Origin: Thermoleophilaceae bacterium
GTDB taxonomy: Bacteria > Actinomycetota > Thermoleophilia > Solirubrobacterales > Thermoleophilaceae
Direction: 5' to 3'
NCBI GenBank assembly: GCA_013813135.1
Contig: JACCSF010000316.1
Coordinates: 1-22,456 of the forward strand
Length of the DNA stretch: 22,456 nucleotides
The notes under the pieces are model-generated. The model saw nothing but the letters and a program-made list of their open reading frames with translations. It was not told where the DNA came from and did not search any database. How positions within the stretch are numbered: position 1 is the first letter of the stretch; every line of letters starts with the position of its first letter. Positions 1 through 6,442 of the stretch are shown here, in pieces. The translations under genes and the position numbers were made by a program.

Positions 1-597
1 CCGCCGGTCGAGCCCGCTCCCGCTCCCGCCCCGCCGGCGCCGGCCGCCGTCCCGGCCCCCGAGCCGCAGGTGCTGCGCGACGACGCTCCGGTCGAGCAGA
101 AGGCCAGGCCGCTCGCGATCGCCGCTGCCTCGACGGGCGTCACGATCAGCGACTTCCAGTTCTCCCCGAGCTCGGTGACGGTGAACGTCGGCGACACGGT
201 CACGTGGACCAACGACGGGCCGACGCCGCACTCGGCGACCGCCAACGACGGCAGCTTCGACACCGGCATCATGGACGCCGGCCAGAGCGGCGCCCACACC
301 TTCAACCAGGCCGGCACGTTCAGCTACATCTGCACGCCCCACCCGAACATGCAGGGCACGGTGGTCGTGCAGGCCGCGGCCGCGGACGACGGCACTGGAG
401 CGGGCGAGGACACCGGGTCCACCGACGGCACGACCTCGGCTGACTCGCAAGCCGACGACGGCCCGTCGCTGCCGTCGACCGGCATGGACGTGGGCGGCCT
501 GGCGCTGCTCGGCCTGGTGACGCTCGCGCTGGGCGCGTACCTGCGCCGCCGCACCGCCCCTGGGGCGACCCGTCCGGCGGGGCGTATCGGCTGGTAG
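1..597 (+). CDS. LPXTG-anchored cupredoxin (plastocyanin-like), 5' end outside window
   Basis: The reading frame is open to the left edge, and the first 23 codons encode a proline/alanine/glutamate-rich linker, so the true start lies upstream; the GTG at 70 is only an internal candidate. Counting from that GTG, residues about 22-101 form a cupredoxin fold with all four type-1 copper ligands visible: His54 (TPHSAT), Cys88, His91 and Met94 (ICTPHPNM). An Asp/Ser/Thr/Gly-rich spacer follows, then a C-terminal sortase signal: LPSTG at 134-138, a hydrophobic helix and the RRR stop-transfer at 159-161. The protein is therefore inferred to be a copper electron-transfer protein exported and attached to the cell wall. 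Its redox partner is not visible here. Family and anchoring are well supported; physiological role is unknown. Confidence 0.88.
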   Translation, partial: PPVEPAPAPAPPAPAAVPAPEPQVLRDDAPVEQKARPLAIAAASTGVTISDFQFSPSSVTVNVGDTVTWTNDGPTPHSATANDGSFDTGIMDAGQSGAHTFNQAGTFSYICTPHPNMQGTVVVQAAAADDGTGAGEDTGSTDGTTSADSQADDGPSLPSTGMDVGGLALLGLVTLALGAYLRRRTAPGATRPAGRIGW

Positions 598-611
598 CGC
601 CCGGCACGGGC

Positions 612-617
612 TAATCT
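612..617 (+). promoter_or_regulatory. -10-like TAATCT, 7 bases before the B12-domain gene
   Basis: TAATCT ends 7 bases before the GTG at 625, so transcription should begin at or next to the start codon. There is no Shine-Dalgarno sequence in between. The same TANNNT-N7-start arrangement recurs at 8793, 14408, 16873 and 18217. Confidence 0.5.
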
Positions 618-624
618 GCCCGGC

Positions 625-1023
625 GTGAACAGCCGCAAGATACGCGTCGTGGTGGCCAAGCCCGGCCTCGACGGGCACGACCGCGGAGCGAAGATCATCG
701 CCCGCGCCCTGCGCGACGCCGGCATGGAGGTGATCTACACGGGCCTGCACCAGACGCCCGAGCAGATCGTCGAGACCGTGCTCCAGGAGGACGCCGACGC
801 CGTCGGCCTGTCGATCCTGTCCGGCGCCCACATGACGCTCGTGCCGCGCATCGCCGCCCTGCTCAAGAGCGAGGGCGCCGAGGACGTGGTCCTCGTGGTG
901 GGTGGCACGATCCCCAACGACGACATCCCCGAGCTCAAGCAGCTCGGCGTGTCGGAGGTGTTCACGCCGGGTGCCCCGGTGCAGGGGATCATCGACTACA
1001 TCAAGCAGTCGGTTCCCGGCTAG
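625..1023 (+). CDS. Standalone cobalamin (B12)-binding domain protein, methylmalonyl-CoA mutase C-terminal type
   Basis: A 132-residue protein consisting only of the B12-binding Rossmann-like domain found at the C-terminus of methylmalonyl-CoA mutase and as the small subunit of related acyl-CoA mutases. The DxHxxG motif is present (GLDGHDRG, Asp16-His18-Gly21), where His18 would replace the dimethylbenzimidazole ligand of cobalamin. The SxL-type stretch LSILSGAH and the glycine pair VVGGTIP follow at their usual places. It must pair with a catalytic TIM-barrel subunit encoded elsewhere; none is in this window. The GTG start at 625 sits exactly 7 bases after a TAATCT hexamer (612-617), pointing to a leaderless message. 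The etf operon follows about 175 bases downstream, consistent with odd-chain or branched acyl-CoA metabolism. Which acyl-CoA is the substrate cannot be told from this domain alone. Confidence 0.9.
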   Translation: MNSRKIRVVVAKPGLDGHDRGAKIIARALRDAGMEVIYTGLHQTPEQIVETVLQEDADAVGLSILSGAHMTLVPRIAALLKSEGAEDVVLVVGGTIPNDDIPELKQLGVSEVFTPGAPVQGIIDYIKQSVPG

Positions 1024-1104
1024 GGCGCGTCGTAGATCGCGACCTCGTCCCGGACGCCCCGGAGCGGTAGCGTCCGTGCTTCCCCCGCGCGCCGGGCCGA
1101 GGCG

Positions 1105-1122
1105 ATTGACTCGTCAGTCAAT
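1105..1122 (+). promoter_or_regulatory. Palindromic operator over the -35 region of the etf operon
   Basis: ATTGACT-CGTC-AGTCAAT is a perfect 7-base inverted repeat around a 4-base centre, in an A/T-rich island within GC-rich DNA. It contains TTGACT at 1106-1111, a good -35 element. TAACAT at 1127-1132 is a plausible -10 with a 15-base spacer. TetR-family repressors of fatty-acid and branched-chain catabolism often bind palindromes with TGACT/AGTCA arms, so a TetR-type operator is the likely reading, but this is inference. No TetR gene is in the window. Confidence 0.55.
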
Positions 1123-1198
1123 AGGGTAACATTGGCCTCGCCGGCGGGCAGAAAGCCGCCGCTCGCCGCTCAGGATCAGAAGAAGGAGAACCTTTCCC

Positions 1199-1993
1199 GT
1201 GAAGATCTGCGTCCTCGTGAAAGAGGTGCCCGACGCGGCAGTCGAGAAGCGCATGGACCCCAATTCCAAGCGCCTCGACCGCTCGGGCGAGAAGAACCTG
1301 AACCCGTTCGACACCCACGCGATCGAGGCAGCGATGCAGATCCGCGAGGGGGGCGCCGCCGACGTCGACGAGATCGTCGCCGTGACCATGGGGCCGGAGT
1401 CGGCCTTCCGCGCGCTGCACAAGGCGGTCTCGCTTGGCGCCGACCGCTCGGTTCACCTGACCGACGAGGCGCTGTCCGGCTCGGACGTCTGTGCCACCGG
1501 CTACGCGCTCGCCAAGGTGCTCGAGTCGGAGTCGCCCGACCTCGTCCTGCTCGGTCAGCAGTCGGACGACGGCGAGTGCTACACGATCGGCGCCGTTGTG
1601 GCCGACCACTTGAAGATGCCCTCGCTCACCCAGGTCATCAAGATCGATGTCGAGGGCAACAAGCTCCGTTGCGAGCGCCAGGCCGAGTACGGCTACGACA
1701 CGGTGGAGATCGAGCTGCCCGGCGTGATCTCGGTCGGCGACGCGATCAACGAGCCGCGCTACCCGTCGCTCAAGGCGATCATGGGCGCGAAGAAGAAGCA
1801 GCTCGACACCAAGGCCGTCGGCGACGTCGGCATCGAGGCGGATCGCGTCGGCGCACAGGGCTCCCAGACCGAGGTCCTCGGCATCAACCCGCCGCCCCAG
1901 AAGCAGTCGGGCGAGATCATCGAGGACGAGGACACGAACGAGACGGTCGAGAAGATCGTCGCCTGGCTCGATGAAAGGAAGCTGCTGGCATGA
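1199..1993 (+). CDS. etfB: Electron transfer flavoprotein subunit beta
   Basis: 264 residues, the usual length for EtfB. The N-terminus MKICVLVKEVPDA and the stretch LGQQSDDGECYTIGAVVADH (AMP/FAD-binding region) are family hallmarks. EtfB binds AMP and, with EtfA, forms the soluble heterodimer that takes electrons from acyl-CoA and other dehydrogenases. The GTG start is supported by AGAAGGAG at 1181-1188, about 10 bases upstream, and by the alignment of the N-terminus with the family. Its stop overlaps the etfA start by four bases (ATGA at 1990-1993), indicating translational coupling. A palindrome at 1105-1122 lies over the putative promoter and probably controls the whole etfB-etfA-etfQO operon. 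Confidence 0.96.
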   Translation: MKICVLVKEVPDAAVEKRMDPNSKRLDRSGEKNLNPFDTHAIEAAMQIREGGAADVDEIVAVTMGPESAFRALHKAVSLGADRSVHLTDEALSGSDVCATGYALAKVLESESPDLVLLGQQSDDGECYTIGAVVADHLKMPSLTQVIKIDVEGNKLRCERQAEYGYDTVEIELPGVISVGDAINEPRYPSLKAIMGAKKKQLDTKAVGDVGIEADRVGAQGSQTEVLGINPPPQKQSGEIIEDEDTNETVEKIVAWLDERKLLA

Positions 1994-2973
1994 GCATCCT
2001 CACCTACGCACTCCACTACGAGGGCGAGTTCAACAAGAACTCCCTGGGCGCAGTCTCCGAGGGCGCCAAGCTGGCCGAGGAGCTGGCCGAGGAGCTGGGC
2101 GGGGAGGCCGCGGCCGTCGTGGTCGGCGGCGAGGACCTCACCGACGAGCTCTGTGCCACGCTCGGCAAGTACGGCGCGGCCAAGGTCTACCGCGCCAAGG
2201 GGCCCGAGGGCCTCGCTCAGCCGGTCGTCGACGTGATGGCGAAGGTCGTCCAGGACAACGGCTTCAAGTACGCGCTGTTCGGCGGCGGTCTGCTCGGCTT
2301 CGAGATCGGCGCCGGCCTCACCGCTCGGCTCGGTGCCGGCGTGACCATGGAGGTCACCTCGGTCAAGGCCCAGGACGGCAAGCTCGTGGCCGAGCGCCCG
2401 ATCCTGCAGGACTCCGCGATCGTCGACGTGGGCTACGTCGGCGAGCCAGGCATCATCATCGGCCGCCTCAACGCCTTCGACATCGCCGAGGGCGGTGACG
2501 GCACGGCCGAGGTGATCGATGTCGACGTCGCGCTCGAGGACCACTCGACAAAGGCCGTGATGGTGCAGCGCGGCGAGCAGCGCGGCGCCGACGTGAACAT
2601 CGAGGACGCCGACATCCTCGTGGCCGGCGGCCGTGGGCTCGGCAAGCCCGAGGGCTTCGAGCTGGCGGAGGCGCTGGCCGAGGCGCTCGGCGGCGCCGTC
2701 GCCGCGACGCGCGCGGTCGTCGACGCCGGCTGGTACCCCTATGCCGCCCAGATCGGGCAGACCGGCAAGACGGTCGCGCCGAAGCTGTACCTGGCGGCCG
2801 GCATCTCGGGGGCCATCCAGCACAAGGTCGGCATGCAGAACTCCGAGAACATCGTCGCGATCAACAAGGATCCGAACGCGCCGATCTTCGAGTTCTCCGA
2901 CCTCGGCATCGTGGGCGACCTGAACAAGATCCTGCCCAAGCTCACCGACGCCGTGAAGGCGAAGAAGGGCTAG
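1990..2973 (+). CDS. etfA: Electron transfer flavoprotein subunit alpha
   Basis: 327 residues, full length for EtfA. The C-terminal FAD domain (about residues 200-320) is complete and typical: AGGRGLGKPEGF, ATRAVVDAGWYP, QIGQTGKTVAPKLYLAAGIS and GAIQHKVGM, then IVAINKDPNAPIF. EtfA carries the redox-active FAD of the EtfAB dimer. It overlaps etfB by four bases and is followed directly, with no spacer, by the quinone oxidoreductase gene, so the three products are made together as one electron route from dehydrogenases to the membrane. Nothing in the sequence marks it as a bifurcating ETF; the pairing with an ETF-QO suggests the ordinary respiratory type. Confidence 0.96.
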   Translation: MSILTYALHYEGEFNKNSLGAVSEGAKLAEELAEELGGEAAAVVVGGEDLTDELCATLGKYGAAKVYRAKGPEGLAQPVVDVMAKVVQDNGFKYALFGGGLLGFEIGAGLTARLGAGVTMEVTSVKAQDGKLVAERPILQDSAIVDVGYVGEPGIIIGRLNAFDIAEGGDGTAEVIDVDVALEDHSTKAVMVQRGEQRGADVNIEDADILVAGGRGLGKPEGFELAEALAEALGGAVAATRAVVDAGWYPYAAQIGQTGKTVAPKLYLAAGISGAIQHKVGMQNSENIVAINKDPNAPIFEFSDLGIVGDLNKILPKLTDAVKAKKG

Positions 2974-4707
2974 ATGGCGACGGCCCCGATCCAGTTCCCG
3001 CCGCCCGTCGACTCCGCCAAGGAGTTCGTCGGGCCGCCCACCGATCCCGAGGACGAGCGGATCGAGGTGGGCGTCGCGATCGTGGGCGGCGGCCCGGCCG
3101 GGCTGGCCTGCGCGATCCGGCTGAGCCGGCTGCTGGCAGAGGACGAGGCGCTGCTGGAGTCGCTCGGCGAGGTGCCGATCGCGCTGGTGGAGAAGGGCAA
3201 GGGGCCCGGATCCCACCTGTTGTCGGGGGCGATGATGAAGCCGTCGGCGATGCAGAAGCTGTTCCCGGACCTGTCCGAGGAGGACTGGCCGACGTACGGC
3301 ACGGTGCCCAAGGACGCGGTCTACCTGCTGCCCAACCGCAAGCGGGCGATCCCGCTCAAGCCCACGCCGCCGCCGTTCCGCAACCACGGCAACCACGTCA
3401 CCTCGGTGGCGCAGCTGGGACGCTGGCTGGCCCAGCACGCCGAGGACGCGGGCGTGTACCTCCTCGGTGAGACCGCCGGCGCCAAGCTGCTCGTCGACGA
3501 CGGGCGCGTGGTGGGCGTCCGCTCGGGCGACAAGGGCCGCGGTCGCGACGGCGAGGAGCTCTCGAACTTCGAGCCCGGCTCCGACCTGATCGCCAAGGCG
3601 ACCGTGCTCTGCGAGGGCACCCAGGGCCACCTGACCGGGGCGGCGATCCGCCACTTCGACCTCGGCTCCGAGGACCCGCAGCAGTGGGAGCTCGCCGTCA
3701 AGGAGGTCTGGGAGGTCTCCCGTCCGCTCGACCGGGTGATCCACACGATGGGCTGGCCGCTGCAGTTCGCCGCGAAGTACCGCGAGTTCGGCGGCTCGTT
3801 CCTCTACCCGATGGGTGAGGACAAGGTCTCGATGGGTCTTGTGGTGGGCCTCGACTACCGCGACGCGCGCTTCTCGGTGCACGACGCGCTCCAGGAGCTG
3901 AAGAGCCATCCGCTGGTGGCCGGAGTGATCGAGGGCGGCAAGCGAGTCGCCTGGGGGGCGAAGACGCTGCCCTCCGGCGGCTACTGGGCACGGCCGCGCC
4001 GGCTGTGGGCGCCCGGCATGGCGATCTGCGGCGACGGCGCCGGAATGATCAACGTGCCGACGCTGAAGGGCGTGCACTACGCCATGCACGCGGGCATGTT
4101 CGCGGCCGAGGCGATCTACGAGCGCCTCAAGGGCGCCGGTGCGTGCGACGACCTGTCGAACTACACCGCCAAGGTCGAGGGCTCGGAGATCGAGACCGAC
4201 ATGTACCGGTCGCGCAACATGCGCCAGCCGTTCACGAGAGGCTTCCTCGTGGGTGGCGCGATCGCGAACATGATGGAGATCTCGGGCGGGCGTTTCCCGG
4301 GCGGCCGCTGGGCCACGCACGACGACGCCACTGTGGAGGTCTTCATCGGCAAGGAGCGCGACTACCCGAAGCCGGACGGCAAGAAGACCTTCGACAAGCT
4401 CTCATCGGTGTTCACCACGGGCAACGCCACGCGCGACGACGCGCCCAACCACATCCGCCTCCAGGACAAGGTCCCGCTCGAGGTCGCGCTGATGTGGCAG
4501 AACATGTGCCCCGCGCAGGTGTACGAGGTGCCAGAGGAGGAGCTGGAGGCCGCGAAGCAGAACGGCAACGGCAAGCTCGACGGCAGGCACGAGGTCAAGC
4601 TGCAGATCACCCCCTCGAACTGCGTGCAGTGCGGAGCGATCACCGCCAAGGGAGGCCGGCTGACGCCACCCGAGGGCGGCGACGGCCCGAACTACCAAGT
4701 CACCTGA
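2974..4707 (+). CDS. ETF-quinone oxidoreductase (FixC/ETF-QO family)
   Basis: 577 residues. An N-terminal FAD-binding motif VAIVGGGPAGLACAIRL lies at about 34-50, followed by the ETF-QO signature region (SGAMMKPSAM, CEGTQGHLTG) and GDGAGMINVPTLKGVHYAM near the FAD ribityl site. The C-terminus has the ETF-QO iron-sulfur region: MCPAQVYE (Cys512), NCVQC (Cys550, Cys553) and PPEGGDGPNY. The enzyme passes electrons from reduced EtfAB through FAD and an Fe-S cluster to the membrane quinone, probably menaquinone in this lineage. The ATG directly follows the etfA stop, with AAGAAGG upstream as ribosome site. Oddity: the canonical fourth cluster cysteine (CxxCxxC) is Ile556 here, so only three of four expected ligands are present. 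Confidence 0.92.
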   Translation: MATAPIQFPPPVDSAKEFVGPPTDPEDERIEVGVAIVGGGPAGLACAIRLSRLLAEDEALLESLGEVPIALVEKGKGPGSHLLSGAMMKPSAMQKLFPDLSEEDWPTYGTVPKDAVYLLPNRKRAIPLKPTPPPFRNHGNHVTSVAQLGRWLAQHAEDAGVYLLGETAGAKLLVDDGRVVGVRSGDKGRGRDGEELSNFEPGSDLIAKATVLCEGTQGHLTGAAIRHFDLGSEDPQQWELAVKEVWEVSRPLDRVIHTMGWPLQFAAKYREFGGSFLYPMGEDKVSMGLVVGLDYRDARFSVHDALQELKSHPLVAGVIEGGKRVAWGAKTLPSGGYWARPRRLWAPGMAICGDGAGMINVPTLKGVHYAMHAGMFAAEAIYERLKGAGACDDLSNYTAKVEGSEIETDMYRSRNMRQPFTRGFLVGGAIANMMEISGGRFPGGRWATHDDATVEVFIGKERDYPKPDGKKTFDKLSSVFTTGNATRDDAPNHIRLQDKVPLEVALMWQNMCPAQVYEVPEEELEAAKQNGNGKLDGRHEVKLQITPSNCVQCGAITAKGGRLTPPEGGDGPNYQVT

Positions 4708-4750
4708 GGGCGCGGCGCGGCTTACCGGACGGCCGCCTTGGAGAGTCCGG

Positions 4751-4780
4751 CGAAACGAATAGCGAAACTCCTTCGTTTTG
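4751..4780 (+). terminator. Weak hairpin after the etf operon
   Basis: CGAAACGAA (4751-4759) can pair with TTCGTTTTG (4772-4780) with one G-U pair across a 12-base loop, 44 bases after the etfQO stop. There is no clear U-tract behind it, so its role as a terminator is only a possibility. Confidence 0.3.
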
Positions 4781-4886
4781 TCGCCCGGATCGGAGTAGGC
4801 TTGTGGAACTGGCCCTGCGGCCAACAATCCCGGCCCCCAGAGAGCAAAGGCAGCCGAAGCGCGAGCAACGCGCCGAGGCAACAGAC

Positions 4887-5108
4887 TCAGAGGCGCACGG
4901 GATTCCTGCGGGGCCAGTGTTTCGTTTGAGGAGTGGCGTACCGACGCGAGTGCGCCTCAATCTCATAGCCCTTGTCCATCGCGCACGTCTCGACCTTGAA
5001 GCCACCGGAGCGCGACTTGTCGATCAGCGACACCGCGAACGTGGACTCGTCGCTCGACCGGAGGCAAACCTCCCAGGCGAGCGAGGCGAGCGGAAGACCG
5101 GTGCGCGC
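4887..5108 (-). pseudogene. Transposase-like fragment (DDE type), degraded
   Basis: The minus strand is open for 73 codons between two stops (5109-5111 and 4887-4889) and has no good start codon. It encodes protein-like sequence including WEVCLRSSDESTFAVSLID, then GGFKVETCAMDKGYEIEAHS. The AMDKGY(D/E) block after a GF.VE stretch resembles the region around the second catalytic Asp of IS4/IS5-like DDE transposases. The sequence loses this character after about codon 55. No terminal inverted repeats or target duplication were found. The assignment rests on motif resemblance only, but the codon use and residue pattern make it likely to be a former coding region. Confidence 0.4.
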
Positions 5109-5361
5109 TCACGGCCACCCCTGGGAGACGAACCGCTGACCGTTCGCGTATGCCGGAAGGTCCGAAGCGTCGATGCGTGAGTTCGCGCCGATCACCTCGC
5201 GGTCGCTCCAGGCACGCATCTCCTCGTGCGCGCTGAAGCGCCGGCCGTTGTCGTCGATCCAGCCGTCGGCCGCGAACGCGGACAGGAAGGCCTCGGTGTC
5301 GCCGGAGTTGACGGCGTCTATGGCTCGGGGCCACGGGCGCCGGCAGATCTCGCTCGGTCAT
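5109..5361 (-). pseudogene. NTF2-like (SnoaL/nuclear transport factor 2) gene, frameshifted and truncated
   Basis: On the minus strand an ATG at 5361 opens MTERDLPAPVAP, after which the plausible continuation is in another frame: RAIDAVNSGDTEAFLSAF, then AADGWIDDNGRRFSAHEEM and RAWSDREVIGANSRIDASD. This second part has the typical N-terminal helix and cone-pocket pattern of NTF2-like small proteins (A.NSGD..AF...FA.DG...D.GR.F.G...). Joining both parts needs a frameshift near 5320, and the second frame ends at a TGA (5109-5111) after about 80 residues, far short of the usual 110-130. It is best read as a decayed NTF2-like gene; function unknown. The transposase-like fragment follows in the same frame beyond the stop. 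Confidence 0.6.
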
Positions 5362-5438
5362 CCGGGGCTTCTCTCACTCGAGGCTCGCTTCGTCTCATCA
5401 CCGCCAGGGCACGCGCGGGCGATCGCGCTGACAGAGGT

Positions 5439-6353
5439 CTAAGCGGCGCGCAGTCCGGCGCGCTCGGTGTCCTTCGCGTACTTGAGCGCGACCGCGATGA
5501 ACGCCTTGCCGGCCGGAGCCTGGCGGCGCGCCACGCGCCAGACCAGGGCGATCGGCCAGGTGAGCCGCTCGGGGCCGGTCGGTCGCAGCTCGATCGGCGG
5601 TCCCGGCTGCTCGGCGGCCGAGCGCGGAATCACCGCTACGCCGAGGCCCTTGCTCGCCAGTCCCCGCACCGCGGCCATCTCCGTGCAGACGAACGCGTTG
5701 CGCGGCTCCAGGCCGCGCTCGGCCATCGTCCGCTCGAGGCGGCGACGCAGCGCCGAGTTGTCGCGGTAGGCGATCAGGTCCTCCGCCGCGAGCTCCTCGA
5801 ACGTGATCCGCTGTCGCGCGCACAGCGGATGGTCGACCGGAAGAGCCACGACGATCTCCTCCTCCCAGAGCAGGGTGGCCGCGAACTCGTCGCCCAAGGT
5901 GTCGGGATCCAATGCCCCGAAGGCGCAGTCGAGCTCGTCGGCGCCCAGCGCGGCCAGCACGTCGTCCTGGGTGGACTCGACCATGTGGATCGCCACTCCG
6001 GGATGCGCAGCGCGGAAGTCGGCCAGCAGCCCGAACAGGTCGTAGGGACCGGTCGGATAGACGCCGCCGATGCGCAGCTGCCCGCTCAACAGGCCTGAGA
6101 TCTCCTCCAGCTCGCTGTGCATGTCATCGACCTCGGCGAGCACTCGCTCCGCATAGCCCAGAATCACCCGGCCTTCGGCCGTGAGCTCGACGCTGCGGCT
6201 CGTGCGCCGGAAGACCTCGATCCCGAGCTCCTGCTCCAGGCGACGGATCTGCTGCGAGACCGCCGATTGACTGAGGTAGAGCTCCTCACCGGCCTTCGTC
6301 AGCGAGCGGTGCTGGGCAACGGCGACGATCGTGCGGAGGTGGCGCAGCTCCAT
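5439..6353 (-). CDS. LysR-family transcriptional regulator
   Basis: 304 residues, the normal size for LysR proteins. The N-terminal winged helix-turn-helix covers about 1-60 (MELRHLRTIVAVAQHRSLTK; LYLSQSAVSQQIRRLEQELG; FRRTSRSVELTAEG), followed by a linker helix and a periplasmic-binding-protein-like effector domain from about 90 to 295. The ATG at 6353 is chosen because it begins the canonical MELRHLR; the longer open frame upstream runs antisense through the neighbouring gene. Just upstream, at 6379-6401, is a palindrome CAGAAG-N11-CTTCTG, the geometry expected of a LysR autoregulatory site. The regulated genes are not evident: neighbours on both sides are a remnant region and a glycoside-hydrolase-like gene, both on the same strand. 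Confidence 0.93.
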   Translation of the reverse strand: MELRHLRTIVAVAQHRSLTKAGEELYLSQSAVSQQIRRLEQELGIEVFRRTSRSVELTAEGRVILGYAERVLAEVDDMHSELEEISGLLSGQLRIGGVYPTGPYDLFGLLADFRAAHPGVAIHMVESTQDDVLAALGADELDCAFGALDPDTLGDEFAATLLWEEEIVVALPVDHPLCARQRITFEELAAEDLIAYRDNSALRRRLERTMAERGLEPRNAFVCTEMAAVRGLASKGLGVAVIPRSAAEQPGPPIELRPTGPERLTWPIALVWRVARRQAPAGKAFIAVALKYAKDTERAGLRAA

Positions 6354-6378
6354 TGCGTCATCGTCCGAGCAGGGCAGC

Positions 6379-6401
6379 CAGAAGTCCAAGTAATCCTTCT
6401 G
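6379..6401 (-). promoter_or_regulatory. Candidate LysR binding site (6-11-6 palindrome)
   Basis: CAGAAG and CTTCTG form perfect 6-base arms separated by 11 bases, 25 bases upstream of the lysR start. LysR-type regulators commonly bind interrupted dyads of T-N11-A geometry and often control their own promoter. Binding is inferred from position and spacing. Confidence 0.4.
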
Positions 6402-6442
6402 CTGGCAGCCATGCGGGGCGTAATGGACGCGACCCGTCCCCG

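Larger units (their letters stand above)
4708..5438. other. Gene-poor decayed region between etfQO and lysR
   Basis: About 730 bases hold no intact gene. Contents: a weak hairpin at 4751-4780, a transposase-like remnant (4887-5108, minus) and a frameshifted NTF2-like remnant (5109-5361, minus). The plus-strand open frames here have no recognisable protein character. The parts at 4781-4886 and 5362-5438 show nothing identifiable. Confidence 0.6.

Noticed and set aside
1759..4320. 853-codon open frame on the minus strand
   Set aside because: It is antisense to etfB, etfA and etfQO, which have clear family motifs. The translation is His/Arg/Asp/Leu-rich without domains, as expected from the complement of high-GC codons.
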